A DNA stretch of 43,147 nt from Massilia mucilaginosa (GCF_011682145.1 NZ_WHJH01000059.1:1-43147); one strand, 5' to 3'; shown: positions 1 to 7,988, numbered from the stretch's first letter. A program made the numbers and translations. The notes: a model not told the origin generated them from the letters alone.

Positions 1-108
1 ACCGTTTGTAGTACCGCAGGCCGACCTTCCGTCTTGCCAGGCAAACTCAAGAACATCCTCGAAAAATCAATTGAAAAACACCTTGAATTTGTTGGGAAGC
101 CCTTGTAG
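1..108 (+). CDS. possible 3' end of an unidentified gene (partial)
   Basis: Frame 1 is open from the window edge to a TAG at 106-108 and encodes 35 residues ending in LEFVGKPL. The stretch is lysine-rich and more AT-rich than the genes that follow. The first repeat copy begins on the last base of the stop codon, an arrangement often seen beside REP-type elements. I do not recognise the peptide, and it lacks the C-terminal features I would expect of a REP-associated tyrosine transposase. With so little sequence it could also be a chance open frame. Confidence 0.3.
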   Translation, partial: TVCSTAGRPSVLPGKLKNILEKSIEKHLEFVGKPL

Positions 109-185
109 TCAGACCTGACACCGGCGGCTGACACCGGGGGTGTGGTTATGGATGAGGCCGTGTCCGAATGTCAGACCTGACACCG
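108..185. repeat. REP-like repeat cluster (one full 27-bp unit plus partial copies)
   Basis: A full unit lies at 159-185, starting CGTGTCCGAATG and ending CAGACCTGACACCG. It is identical over 27 bp to 7919-7945. A partial unit, GTCAGACCTGACACCG, is at 108-123, and a shorter one (CTGACACCG) is around 129-137. Bases 131-143 also form a small hairpin, ACACC-GGG-GGTGT. The recurrence of the same unit 7.7 kb away shows a dispersed family. Confidence 0.8.
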
Positions 186-202
186 GGGTGGGGGAGTGCA
201 TA

Positions 203-263
203 TGCAATCCGGTTGCATTTGAGCCCGGCTTGGGCTATGATTGTGTTTTGCAACACAGTTGCA
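203..263. promoter_or_regulatory. paired operator: two TGCAA-N5-TTGCA inverted repeats
   Basis: Two perfect inverted repeats of the form TGCAA-N5-TTGCA lie at 203-217 (extended to 6-5-6 at 202-218) and 249-263, with centres 46 bp apart. The right arm of the first is the -35 hexamer. The second begins about where transcription should start. This is the geometry expected of a repressor acting at the downstream promoter. The regulator cannot be named from the sequence; a metal-responsive or LysR/TetR-type protein is possible. Confidence 0.6.
213..241 (+). promoter_or_regulatory. sigma70-type promoter of the MerC-like gene
   Basis: TTGCAT (213-218), a 17-bp spacer and TATGAT (236-241) make a good match to the sigma70 consensus. 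The predicted start is near 248, leaving a leader of about 46 nt before the ATG at 294. It also argues that the upstream in-frame ATG at 168 is not used, because that lies before the promoter. Confidence 0.6.
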
Positions 264-293
264 CCAAGCGGCAGCGATAGTCTGGTCAGGTCG

Positions 294-701
294 ATGATAA
301 AACGAGTAATTGGAGTGGCGGACTACGCCGGGATGACGGCGGCCGCTTTGTGCCTGCTGCACTGCCTCGGGCCGCCGCTGTTGCTGGCCGCTTTTCCGCT
401 GGTTAACTGGTTCCCGCATGACGATGGACTGCACGCGTGGCTGCTGATCCTCGTCGCGCTGCCGGCGCTGGTGGCTCTGGTGGCAGGCTTCCGCCAGCAC
501 CGGCGCTCGCTGGTCCTGGCCCTCGGTGCCTGCGGATTCGCCTGTTGCTGCGCGGCGGTGCTGGTCGCCGGTCCGCGGTACGGCCATGGCGCCGAAGCCG
601 TCCTGACCAGCATCGGCGGTTTGTTCATCTTTGCCGCCCACCTCAAGAACCGCTCGTTCTGCAGCAGCTGCGTGATGGCCAAGAAGCCGGGCTGCTGCTG
701 A
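294..701 (+). CDS. MerC-family membrane protein
   Basis: A 135-residue hydrophobic protein with about four predicted membrane segments. The N-terminal pattern LCLLHCLG matches the Cys-x-x-His-Cys-like site in the first helix of MerC-family proteins. The C-terminus is cysteine-rich (SFCSSCVM and the final CC). Plasmid MerC moves Hg(II) across the inner membrane; chromosomal relatives have unproven roles, often thought to involve metal ions. No other mer genes (merR, merA, merP) are nearby, so mercury resistance should not be assumed. The start at 294 is chosen because the promoter lies at 213-241; the ribosome binding site is weak. Regulation through the paired inverted repeats is likely. Confidence 0.7.
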   Translation: MIKRVIGVADYAGMTAAALCLLHCLGPPLLLAAFPLVNWFPHDDGLHAWLLILVALPALVALVAGFRQHRRSLVLALGACGFACCCAAVLVAGPRYGHGAEAVLTSIGGLFIFAAHLKNRSFCSSCVMAKKPGCC

Positions 702-1004
702 CCGCAGTCTAGCGAGCCTTCAACACGTCGCGCGGCGGGCGCCAGGATCGTTTGCCTGAAACCCCGGGAAGAATCTCAAACTCCAGCGCACCGCCCGCCG
801 CAGGGCGTTCGGTACATCGTTGCCGGCACGGGGATAAGCGTGCCTCCGCGCGAACGAAACGCGCCGCGAAACGCCAGTATCCGACGACCGAGGCTGCCAG
901 CCGTGCGATGTTCTTGTATGATAAGCGGCCTTGTTTTGCGGCCTGCACCGGTGGAGTATGCGGCGCCGTCACCTGACAATCTTTACAAGAAGAGGAAGCC
1001 TCGG
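702..1004. other. intergenic region without a convincing gene
   Basis: These 303 bp hold no frame with gene-like character. The only open frame of note, 709-972 on the minus strand, is arginine-rich and looks like noise. A -10-like TATGAT at 916-921, preceded by TTCTTG, may serve the downstream gene but has no good -35. A purine-rich AGAGGAAG (991-998) is the ribosome binding site for the ATG at 1005. Confidence 0.5.
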
Positions 1005-1388
1005 ATGGTGCGTGACCGACGTTGGATCGCCGCGGGATGTGTGATCGTGATTGCGTGCGGCATGGCCACGCGCAGATATCCCTCGGTGCTGTCGCACTAC
1101 TTCGGCAACTACCCGGGCGATGCGCTGTGGGCTTTGCTGGTGTTTTTGCTGTGGGCGTTCTGCCTGCCGCGCGCTAAAACCGGCACCCTGGTCGTGCTCG
1201 CTCTGGGCACCGCCTTCGCGGTCGAGTTCTTGCAGCTGTACCAGGCCCCGTGGATCAGGCAGCTGCGTGCCACCAAGGTGGGCTACCTCGTGCTCGGCAG
1301 CGGCTTCGACTGGCGCGACCTGGTCGCCTACACGGTGGGGGTGGGCATCGGCGGCTTGCTGGACCGGGTGCGCGGGATGCTGCGCTAA
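1005..1388 (+). CDS. DUF2809 family membrane protein
   Basis: A 127-residue protein with three to four predicted membrane helices (a hydrophobic start, then LWALLVFLLWAFCL, then a helix leading into AVEFLQLYQAPW). The motif EFLQLYQAPWI followed by GSGFDWRDLVAYTVGV is characteristic of the DUF2809 family, whose function is unknown. The start at 1005 is supported by AGAGGAAG seven bases upstream. The TAA stop (1386-1388) lies inside the left terminal repeat of the small element at 1384-1548, so the native C-terminus may have been changed by that insertion. Confidence 0.7.
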   Translation: MVRDRRWIAAGCVIVIACGMATRRYPSVLSHYFGNYPGDALWALLVFLLWAFCLPRAKTGTLVVLALGTAFAVEFLQLYQAPWIRQLRATKVGYLVLGSGFDWRDLVAYTVGVGIGGLLDRVRGMLR

Positions 1389-1548
1389 GTAAGTGCGCAG
1401 AAATTCTTGTCATTTCCAGCTTCCATAAGCGGCGCCTTGCTGCGTTGCCCACCGCTAGCAGTGCTCGCACCGCGTCGCGGCGTGCGCCTTGCCAGGCATC
1501 CGCTTCTGTTCGCTATAAATCAGAATATATTCTGCACACTTACTTAGC
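1384..1548. mobile_element. MITE-like 165-bp element with terminal inverted repeats
   Basis: The left end GCTAAGTAAGTGCGCAGAA (from 1384) and the reverse complement of the right end (to 1548) agree at 18 of 19 positions. Bases 1521-1534 form a perfect palindrome near the right end (CAGAATATATTCTG). The interior is short, GC-rich and codes for nothing recognisable. The element lies exactly between two convergent genes and each terminus carries the stop codon of its neighbour. A miniature inverted-repeat transposable element is the best reading. A large bidirectional terminator is less likely given the ~120-nt loop. Confidence 0.65.
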
Positions 1549-2653
1549 CAGCCGCCTTGCCCTTGGCGGGCGGCTCCTGCAAACGCTGCTGCAAGAACGC
1601 CACCACGGCCGCTTCTTCGGGCTGCAAGTCGTGCAAATCCTCCACCAGCTCGCGCCGCGTGCTCTCGCGCATGGCGTCGAGCACGGTGCCATCGAGATAC
1701 GCCTCCAGGATGGCCGGGTGCACATAGCACTTGCGGCAGATCGACGGCGTGTTGCCCAGCTTTTCGGCCACCGATTCAATCGCCCGCACGATATTTTTCT
1801 TGGCCTGCGCCTCGGAATCGAACTTTTCGAATTCCTGCAGCGCCAGCGCTGCCAGCACCGTGCCCGACCAGGTGCGGAAATCCTTGGCGGTGTACTCTTC
1901 GCCAGTGATCTCGCGCAGGTAATCGTTCACGTCGGACGAATCGACCGTGTGCGCATTGCCGTCGTCCTCGTAATGAAACAGCTCCTGCCCCGGCAGGTCG
2001 CGGATGCGGCGGATGATGCGCGCCAGGCGCTTGTCTTCGACCTTGACGTTATGGAACACGCCGCTCTTGCCCCGGAAACGGAACTCGACCGCCTTGCCGT
2101 CGATGCGCACATGGCGGTCGCGCAGGGTGGTCAGGCCGAAGGATTTGTTGGTGCGCGCATATTCCTCATTACCGATCCGCATCATGGTCGCTTCCAGCAG
2201 ATACACGATGGTGGCGAGCACCTTTTCGCGCGGCAGGCCGGGGCGCTTGAGGTCGGCGTCAACGGTGCGGCGAATGGCGGGCAGGGCCTTGCCGAAGCTG
2301 ATCATGCGTTCGTATTTGACTTCGTCGCGCAGGTTGCGCCACTTGGCGTGGTAGCGGTATTGCTTGCGCTGCTTGGCGTCGCGCCCGGTCGCTTGCAGGT
2401 GGCCGTTGGGCGACTTGCAGATCCATACGTCGTTCCAGGCCGGCGGAATGGCGAGCGAACGGATCCGCGCCAAGGTGTCTTCATCGGTCACCGGCTCGCC
2501 GGCGGCATCGAAGTAGACCACATTCTTGCCGCGCGCCTTGCGCGTGATGCCGGGCGCGCTGTCGCTGACATAGCGCAATCCGGCGGATTTGGCGGCGGCG
2601 AGCACATCGCCGGACGGGGCCGCACTCGCGGCGCTGGGTTCGTCTCTTTTCAT
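1544..2653 (-). CDS. DNA topoisomerase IB
   Basis: A 369-residue poxvirus-type (bacterial) topoisomerase IB, which relaxes supercoils through a 3'-phosphotyrosine intermediate without ATP. The N-terminal domain contains IPPAWNDVWIC and GRDAKQRKQYRYH, typical of the family. The catalytic core has GKSGVFHNVKV, FRTWSGT and the active-site tyrosine at about Tyr310 within CRKCYVHPA. Length is normal for the family. An upstream in-frame ATG at 2701 is possible, but the frame between is not conserved-looking and 2653 starts the lysine/arginine-rich MKRDEPS. The stop codon at 1544-1546 falls inside the right repeat of the MITE-like element. Confidence 0.9.
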   Translation of the reverse strand: MKRDEPSAASAAPSGDVLAAAKSAGLRYVSDSAPGITRKARGKNVVYFDAAGEPVTDEDTLARIRSLAIPPAWNDVWICKSPNGHLQATGRDAKQRKQYRYHAKWRNLRDEVKYERMISFGKALPAIRRTVDADLKRPGLPREKVLATIVYLLEATMMRIGNEEYARTNKSFGLTTLRDRHVRIDGKAVEFRFRGKSGVFHNVKVEDKRLARIIRRIRDLPGQELFHYEDDGNAHTVDSSDVNDYLREITGEEYTAKDFRTWSGTVLAALALQEFEKFDSEAQAKKNIVRAIESVAEKLGNTPSICRKCYVHPAILEAYLDGTVLDAMRESTRRELVEDLHDLQPEEAAVVAFLQQRLQEPPAKGKAAG

Positions 2654-2826
2654 CGTTGACTCGGTCGTGGTGGAAACATGCCGAATGGCCGTCGGCAGCA
2701 AGCCAAATACTACACGCGGCTGCCATGGACAAGCGCTTCGCTTGGCAGCAGTGCGCGGGGCGCCATGGCGGCGCCAGTCTCCACGGTGTGCTACATTGCT
2801 TCCCCGCCTTTTTGTGAAGTGTGCGC

Positions 2827-3618
2827 ATGCGCGTAGGCGACCTTGACCTGAACGTCCGCTCGGCCGGCAGCGGTGCGCCTTTCCTTTGGGCGCACGGCAT
2901 GCTGTCCTCCATGCAGGCGGAAGACGCGCTCGATCTTCTCCGGTGGCGCGCGTTTCCCGCCGCGCTGCGGCTGGTGCGCTACGACGCGCGCGGCCACGGC
3001 GCCAGTGCGGCGGGCGCGCCGCCGACCTGGCACGATCTCGGGCACGACATGCTGGCGCTGGCCGACGCCATCGGCGAGAACCGCTTCATCGGCGGCGGCT
3101 GGTCGATGGGCTGCGCCAGCGCGCTGCACGCCGCCCTGCAACAACCGGACCGCGTCGACGGCCTGGTGCTGGTCCTGCCACCCACCTTGTGGGAGGCCCG
3201 CGTCGCCCAGGCCGCGCTGTACCGGCGCGCCATCGCCCTGGCGCACGCGGCTGGCCCGGCGCGCTTCGCCAGGATGGTCGCCAGCCAAGGCGCCGGACTG
3301 CCGCCCTGGCTGCTCCACGCCGCGCCGCAGCTGGCCGCGGCCGGCGTGCGCTACCCGGAACCGTCAGCCATGCTGGCCCTGTACCAAGGCGCGGCATGGT
3401 CCGACCTGCCGCCGCGCGCGGCCCTGGCCGCGCTGTCCGCCACCCCGGCGCTGATCGTCGGATGGGCGGGCGACGCGGCCCACCCGCTGGCCTCGGCCCA
3501 CGAACTGCACCGGCTGCTACCCATGTCAAGCTTGTTCATTGCGCATGATTATCAGGACGTGCTGAGCATTCCGGCGCGCCTGCGCCGGTTCGTCGAGGCC
3601 GTCGCCGCCCTTCGCTGA
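2827..3618 (+). CDS. alpha/beta hydrolase
   Basis: A 263-residue alpha/beta hydrolase-fold protein. It shows an HG oxyanion segment (LWAHGMLSS), the strand-turn RYDARGHGAS, and the nucleophile elbow GWSMGC with Ser at about residue 93. The likely acid is Asp216 (GWAGDAAHP) and the likely His is His240 (IAHDYQDVLS). These place it near 3-oxoadipate enol-lactonase-like and other small-ester hydrolases, but the substrate cannot be read. A GTG two codons upstream (2821) is an alternative start; neither has a strong ribosome binding site. It is divergent from the topoisomerase gene and stands alone. Confidence 0.8.
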   Translation: MRVGDLDLNVRSAGSGAPFLWAHGMLSSMQAEDALDLLRWRAFPAALRLVRYDARGHGASAAGAPPTWHDLGHDMLALADAIGENRFIGGGWSMGCASALHAALQQPDRVDGLVLVLPPTLWEARVAQAALYRRAIALAHAAGPARFARMVASQGAGLPPWLLHAAPQLAAAGVRYPEPSAMLALYQGAAWSDLPPRAALAALSATPALIVGWAGDAAHPLASAHELHRLLPMSSLFIAHDYQDVLSIPARLRRFVEAVAALR

Positions 3619-3850
3619 TGATCCAGGATTGCGATTGGGCAATACCCATCCATGAAATTGTTGTTGTTCCGTCCCGTGGTGATATTTTCCATAGGAAATA
3701 ATGTACACTTCAAAGCATGAGTACTTCGGCGCCACACTCCCGCGCCGGCAGTGCACGGGGCGTGCGCAGACGCGGCGGCTACCCGATTTCCCCCGGCCCA
3801 GCCCCGCCGATTCGTCGTCCATACCAACTCGTCCGACAATCGCCAAGCCC

Positions 3851-6571
3851 ATGTTCAACCGTCGCCGCTGGATTCCTGGCCCTGTCTCGCTGAAAGCGCG
3901 TTTTTCGCTCGCGGTGGGCATGCTGATCGTCCTGACCGCCACCGTGCTGACCGTGGCGGCGGTGCTGATCGTGCAGCGCGGCATCGAAACGGTGGTCGGC
4001 GAGCGCGAAGTCTCGCTGATCAGCCAGGTCGCACGCGGCCTCGACAACAAATTCATGATCCGCCAGCAAGCCCTGGTGCGCCTCGCGCGCGACCTGGAGC
4101 GGCGCCGCCATCCGTCCTCGGCCTTCCAGGACAAGCTGGAGGAGCACCACAGCATGGATGGCTTTTTCAGCAACCTGTCGGTGCTCGACGCCCAGGGCGA
4201 GCATGTGGCCGACATGGACTATCCGGAGACGCGCGGCCAGGCTAACTTTTCCACGCGCGACTACTTTGTCGATACCATCCGCAGCGACGGCCCGATCATT
4301 TCGCGTCCCCTGCGCAGCCAGCTCAGCGGCCGCCCGGTGGTGATCATGACCGCGCCCATCCACGACCAGGAGGGCCGCATCAGCCACATCCTGATCGGCA
4401 CCATCGACCTGGCCAAGGACAGCTTCATCAAGGAACTGTCGATCGGGCAGGTCGGCAAGACCGGCTACTTCTATATCCTGAGCCGCGACGGCGAGTTCGT
4501 CTCGCACCCCGACGAGCGGCGCATCCTGCAGCACATCGGCCAGGGCGGCAAGCGCGCGCCCTCGGTCGACCAGGCCATGGCCGGCTTCGAAGGCACCTTG
4601 CGCTCGACCGCCGAGGACGGCGCCGACGCGCTGGTCTCGTACAAGCGCCTGGCCAGCACCGGCTGGCTGCTGTGCGGCGTGTATCCGACCGCCGAAGCGT
4701 TCGCCTTTGCCAACCAGATCCGCTGGAACGCGGCCATCATCGCCGCCTTGCTGCTGCTGGTGATCGGGCCGGTGGCCTGGCTGCTGATCGATCGCCAGTT
4801 GCGGCCGCTCAAACGCCTGGGCCAGCAAATGGCGGCCGGGCGCGGCGCGGTGGGACCCGCCGGACCCTACGCGGACGATGAAATCGGCGAGCTGCGGCGC
4901 GCCTTCGACACCCTGATGGCCGAGCGCGACCGGGCCGAACGCGCCGTCGCCGACAGCGAACGCAACCTGCGCCTGGTGGCCGACAACGTGCCGGCCCTGG
5001 TCGGCTATGTCGACAAGCACGAGCGCTTCGTCTTCGGCAACGAGCGCTACAGCGCCTATTTCGGCATCTCCGCCGCCCAGATTCCCGGCAAGAGCGTGCG
5101 CGAGGTGATCGGCGAGGCGATCTACAAGGTCAGCAAACCCTACCTGGACGCGGCCCTGAGCGGACGCGCGGTGCGCTTCGAGCGCCAGGTGCAGCGCCAC
5201 GGCGCGACCCAGTGGGACCGGGTCGCCTACAATCCCGACATCGACGCGCACGGCGTGGTGCAGGGCTACTTCGTGCTGGTCGACGACATCACCGAGCTGA
5301 AAGCGACCCAGCAGGTGCTGGCGCTCAGCGAAAAGCGCATCCGCACCATCGCCGACAACATGCCGGCCCTGATCGGCTATGTCGACACTGACTATCGCTA
5401 CGCCTTCTGCAACCGCGCGTACGGCACCATCACCGGGATCGCGCCGGAGACGATCGTCGGGCGCAGCGTCAGCGAGGTGTTCGGGCCGAAGGTGTTCGCG
5501 GCGGTGGCGGCGCAGATGGCGGCGGCGCTGGCCGGACGGCGCATCTCGTTCGAGCGGCCCGCCGTCGAGCTCAAGGGCAACCGCTACCTGCAAACCGAGT
5601 ACATCCCCGACATCGGCCTGGACGGCAAGGTGGCCGGCTTCTATACGATGGTGATGGACATCACCGAGCGCAAGGCGGCCGAGCTGGCCCTGGCCGCGCA
5701 GCAGCGCCTGCTGCACACGGTGACCGACAACCTGCCGGCGCTGGTCAACTTCATGGACCGGGACGGGCGCTTCGGCTTTGTGAACCGCCACCACGAAAGC
5801 TGGTTCGGCGTGCCGCTGGCGCGCATCCACGGCAGCCTGGTGAGCAGCCTGTTCAGTGAAGCGGAAGCCGAAGTCCACCAGCGCGCCTTCGACGAAGCGA
5901 TGACCGGGCATACCGTCAAGTTCGATTTCGCGCGCATGCAGGGCGGCGACAAGCGCCACTACCACGCCACCTACATCCCGCAGGTCGATTGCTCCGGCCA
6001 CGCGGTCGGCGTCACCGGCCTGGTCAACGACGTGACCGACGCCAAATTGCTCGAAGAACAACTGAGCGCGCTGGCCCGGTTCGACGCGCTCACGGGTTTG
6101 CCGAACCGCACCCATCTGACCGAGCGCATCGGCCGCGCCCAGACCCGCAGCGCCCGCAACGGCAGCGTGATGGCGGTCATGTACCTCGACCTCGACAAGT
6201 TCAAGTCGATCAACGACAGCTTCGGCCACAGCGGCGGCGACACCGTGCTGATCGAGTTTGGCCGCCGCCTGAGCGCCTGCGTGCGCCAGAGCGACACGGT
6301 GGGCCGCCTGGCCGGCGACGAATTCGTGATCCTGCTCGAAGGCTTGCAGAATGTGGCCGAATGCGCGGTGGTGGCGCGCAAAATCATCAAGGTCATGGAA
6401 AAACCGTTCGATATCGACGGCGTGGCGCGCATCGTCAGCACCAGCATTGGCGTGGCCACCGCCGAAAACGGCCTGGCCGGGGTCGACACCTTGCTCAAGC
6501 ATGCCGACGACGCCCTGTACCGCGCCAAGGATTCCGGGCGCAACCGCTATGCGATAACGTCGGTGAAGTAA
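3851..6571 (+). CDS. membrane-bound PAS-PAS-PAS diguanylate cyclase
   Basis: A 906-residue protein. Layout: membrane helix ~18-41, a periplasmic double-CACHE-like sensor ~45-290, second helix ~293-314, HAMP-like linker to ~365, three PAS domains (~372-485, ~494-610, ~615-735), then GGDEF (~743-905). The signature is AGDEF (821-825) rather than GGDEF, a variant known to be active in some cyclases. The product-inhibition motif RxxD is present as RQSD (812-815). It should make c-di-GMP in response to a small periplasmic ligand plus cytoplasmic signals. The in-frame ATG at 3701 has AGGAA upstream but would add 50 unlikely residues before the first helix; the choice of start is uncertain. Confidence 0.88.
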   Translation: MFNRRRWIPGPVSLKARFSLAVGMLIVLTATVLTVAAVLIVQRGIETVVGEREVSLISQVARGLDNKFMIRQQALVRLARDLERRRHPSSAFQDKLEEHHSMDGFFSNLSVLDAQGEHVADMDYPETRGQANFSTRDYFVDTIRSDGPIISRPLRSQLSGRPVVIMTAPIHDQEGRISHILIGTIDLAKDSFIKELSIGQVGKTGYFYILSRDGEFVSHPDERRILQHIGQGGKRAPSVDQAMAGFEGTLRSTAEDGADALVSYKRLASTGWLLCGVYPTAEAFAFANQIRWNAAIIAALLLLVIGPVAWLLIDRQLRPLKRLGQQMAAGRGAVGPAGPYADDEIGELRRAFDTLMAERDRAERAVADSERNLRLVADNVPALVGYVDKHERFVFGNERYSAYFGISAAQIPGKSVREVIGEAIYKVSKPYLDAALSGRAVRFERQVQRHGATQWDRVAYNPDIDAHGVVQGYFVLVDDITELKATQQVLALSEKRIRTIADNMPALIGYVDTDYRYAFCNRAYGTITGIAPETIVGRSVSEVFGPKVFAAVAAQMAAALAGRRISFERPAVELKGNRYLQTEYIPDIGLDGKVAGFYTMVMDITERKAAELALAAQQRLLHTVTDNLPALVNFMDRDGRFGFVNRHHESWFGVPLARIHGSLVSSLFSEAEAEVHQRAFDEAMTGHTVKFDFARMQGGDKRHYHATYIPQVDCSGHAVGVTGLVNDVTDAKLLEEQLSALARFDALTGLPNRTHLTERIGRAQTRSARNGSVMAVMYLDLDKFKSINDSFGHSGGDTVLIEFGRRLSACVRQSDTVGRLAGDEFVILLEGLQNVAECAVVARKIIKVMEKPFDIDGVARIVSTSIGVATAENGLAGVDTLLKHADDALYRAKDSGRNRYAITSVK

Positions 6572-6678
6572 ATGCAGCGGGTTTGCGATTATCCAGCCGG
6601 AATGATTTCTGATGTTTTCTGCAAGAAATTGGATATTCAGGCATGCTGCCATCCTGATCACCGGTTTGCAGGCTCCCC

Positions 6679-7269
6679 ATGAATTACCTTGCCCATATTT
6701 ACCTGGCCCGCTACAGCGACGAGGCCATGCTCGGCGCCTTGCTGGGCGACTTCGTCAAACCGAGCGCGGACGGCCAGTTCAGCGCCGTCACGCAAGCCGA
6801 AATTTTGATTCACCGCAAGGTCGATACCTTTACCGACAGTCACCCTGTGGTGTTGGCCGCCAAAAGCCTGTTCGATGGACCGGGGCGGCGCTATTCCGGC
6901 ATTTTGCTCGATGTGTTTTACGACCATGTGCTGGCGCAGCAATGGGCGCGCTATTCCGAGGTGCCGCTGGCCGATTTTATCGCCGGCTTTTACGGCACCC
7001 TGAGGCGGCAAGCCGCCGTGCTGCCGCCCAAACTGGCCGAACTGGCGCCCCATATGATCGAACAGGACTGGCTCGGTTCGTATCAAAGCTATGCCGGCGT
7101 GGATCGGGCGGTGCGGCGCATATCGACCCGGCTGTCGAAAAACGGCGACCTGATGCGCGCTGCGCTGGACGACCTGGAACGGCATGCCGCGGCGATTGCC
7201 GGCGGCTTCGACGTGTTCTTCCCCGAATTATTCACTTTTGTAGAAAGCCAGCGCCATGAAAGACAATAA
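6679..7269 (+). CDS. acpH: acyl carrier protein phosphodiesterase (AcpH family)
   Basis: A 196-residue member of the AcpH family, which removes the 4'-phosphopantetheine arm from holo-ACP. Family signatures are the start MNYLAHIYLA, the GDFVK segment, and the metal-binding HRKVDTFTDSHP followed by LLDVFYDHVLAQQW. These are the conserved His/Asp residues of this HD-like fold. The length matches E. coli AcpH. Its 3' end overlaps the next gene by 14 nt, implying translational coupling. Confidence 0.88.
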   Translation: MNYLAHIYLARYSDEAMLGALLGDFVKPSADGQFSAVTQAEILIHRKVDTFTDSHPVVLAAKSLFDGPGRRYSGILLDVFYDHVLAQQWARYSEVPLADFIAGFYGTLRRQAAVLPPKLAELAPHMIEQDWLGSYQSYAGVDRAVRRISTRLSKNGDLMRAALDDLERHAAAIAGGFDVFFPELFTFVESQRHERQ

Positions 7270-7816
7270 ACACTACGCGGCGATTTGCCAGTTTTATGGG
7301 GATAAGCGCGCCGAGCGCTCGGGCGTCTTGCTGATCGCGCATATCGACGAAGGCCTGGCGCTGCTCGACGCCATCGGCGCGCCGCAACGGGCCAAGGAAG
7401 CGTTCTGCCTGCATCCGCTGCTGCAGGACGACGCAGCCTTACTGGGTGCGCTGGCGCCCGATTCGATGTTCGCCGAATCCCGGCCCGACCCGGTGGTGGT
7501 GTTGCTGGCGATGGAATACCGGCGCGTGGCCAACGACTATCTGTCGCACCATTGCGAAGGCGAGGGCGATCCGATCGCACTGAGCTGCGTGGACGAGGTG
7601 AACCAGATGCTGATCGCCGACAAAATCCAGAACCGCAAGGATTTCGAGCGTTTTCACCTCGGCACGCATGCGCGCAGCGATCTCCTGGCGCTGTATTTCG
7701 CCAACTGGCTGCGCCGGCTCGGCGTGTCGGAGCAGCGCTACGCGCAATTATGCGAGCGCGTGTCGCACGCCGCGCCGCAAGCGCTCATGTCGGACGTGGC
7801 GGCGGCACAGGGTTGA
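7256..7816 (+). CDS. conserved hypothetical protein coupled to acpH
   Basis: A 186-residue soluble protein of unknown function, starting inside the end of acpH. It contains AHIDEGLALLDAIGA and AFCLHPLLQ, then EYRRVANDYLSHH. The histidine/aspartate spacing is reminiscent of HD-type hydrolases, but no HD doublet is clear, so I do not assign a function. The last ten codons (MSDVAAAQG and stop) lie in the first copy of a ~60-bp direct repeat whose second copy is the 3' end of the convergent gene at 7989-8531. The C-terminus is therefore shared sequence and may once have overlapped that gene. Confidence 0.75.
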   Translation: MKDNKHYAAICQFYGDKRAERSGVLLIAHIDEGLALLDAIGAPQRAKEAFCLHPLLQDDAALLGALAPDSMFAESRPDPVVVLLAMEYRRVANDYLSHHCEGEGDPIALSCVDEVNQMLIADKIQNRKDFERFHLGTHARSDLLALYFANWLRRLGVSEQRYAQLCERVSHAAPQALMSDVAAAQG

Positions 7817-7849
7817 ATTCCATCGACCGATCACCGAATTGATTTTCCA
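7790..7849. repeat. direct repeat, copy A (60 bp)
   Basis: Copy A, beginning TCGGACGTGGCGGCGGCA and ending GATTTTCCA, matches 7994-8057 at every aligned base apart from a 3-base and a 1-base gap. It covers the 3' end and TGA stop (7814-7816) of the upstream gene. Confidence 0.9.
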
Positions 7850-7854
7850 CAATC

Positions 7855-7945
7855 CGGTGTCAGGTCTGACAATCGGACACGAACTCATGCATGGATTTCT
7901 CATGCATGTCGTCGAGCCCGTGTCCGAATGTCAGACCTGACACCG
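7855..7945. repeat. 91-bp palindromic REP/BIME-like element
   Basis: Two 27-bp units in opposite orientation (7855-7881 and 7919-7945) pair with a single mismatch. They begin CGGTGTCAGGTCTGACA and end CAGACCTGACACCG. The 37-base loop itself holds two CATGCATG palindromes (7886-7893, 7901-7908). The right unit is identical to 159-185. Three tandem GACACCGAAAT copies follow at 7939-7949, 7953-7963 and 7972-7982. The structure fits a paired repetitive extragenic palindrome; mobility by a REP-associated transposase is inference. Confidence 0.85.
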
Positions 7946-7988
7946 AAATGCCGACACCGAAATGCCTCAATGACACCGAAATAGGTGC

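Noticed and set aside
168-293. N-terminal extension of the MerC-like protein from an ATG at 168
   Set aside because: The ATG lies inside the repeat unit and upstream of the predicted promoter, and the extension is not hydrophobic or family-like.
294-701. Mercury-resistance operon
   Set aside because: Only a MerC-family gene is present, with no merR, merT, merP or merA in the window.
709-972. 87-codon minus-strand frame between the MerC-like and DUF2809 genes
   Set aside because: No ribosome binding site, arginine-rich noise-like composition and no recognisable motif.
1250-2659. Long plus-strand open frame opposite topoisomerase IB
   Set aside because: It lies wholly antisense to a well-supported gene; its His/Arg/Ala-rich composition is the usual mirror of high-GC codon bias.
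3779-6661. ~960-codon minus-strand open frame opposite the diguanylate cyclase
   Set aside because: It is antisense to a protein with recognisable CACHE, PAS and GGDEF domains. The translated product has no family features.
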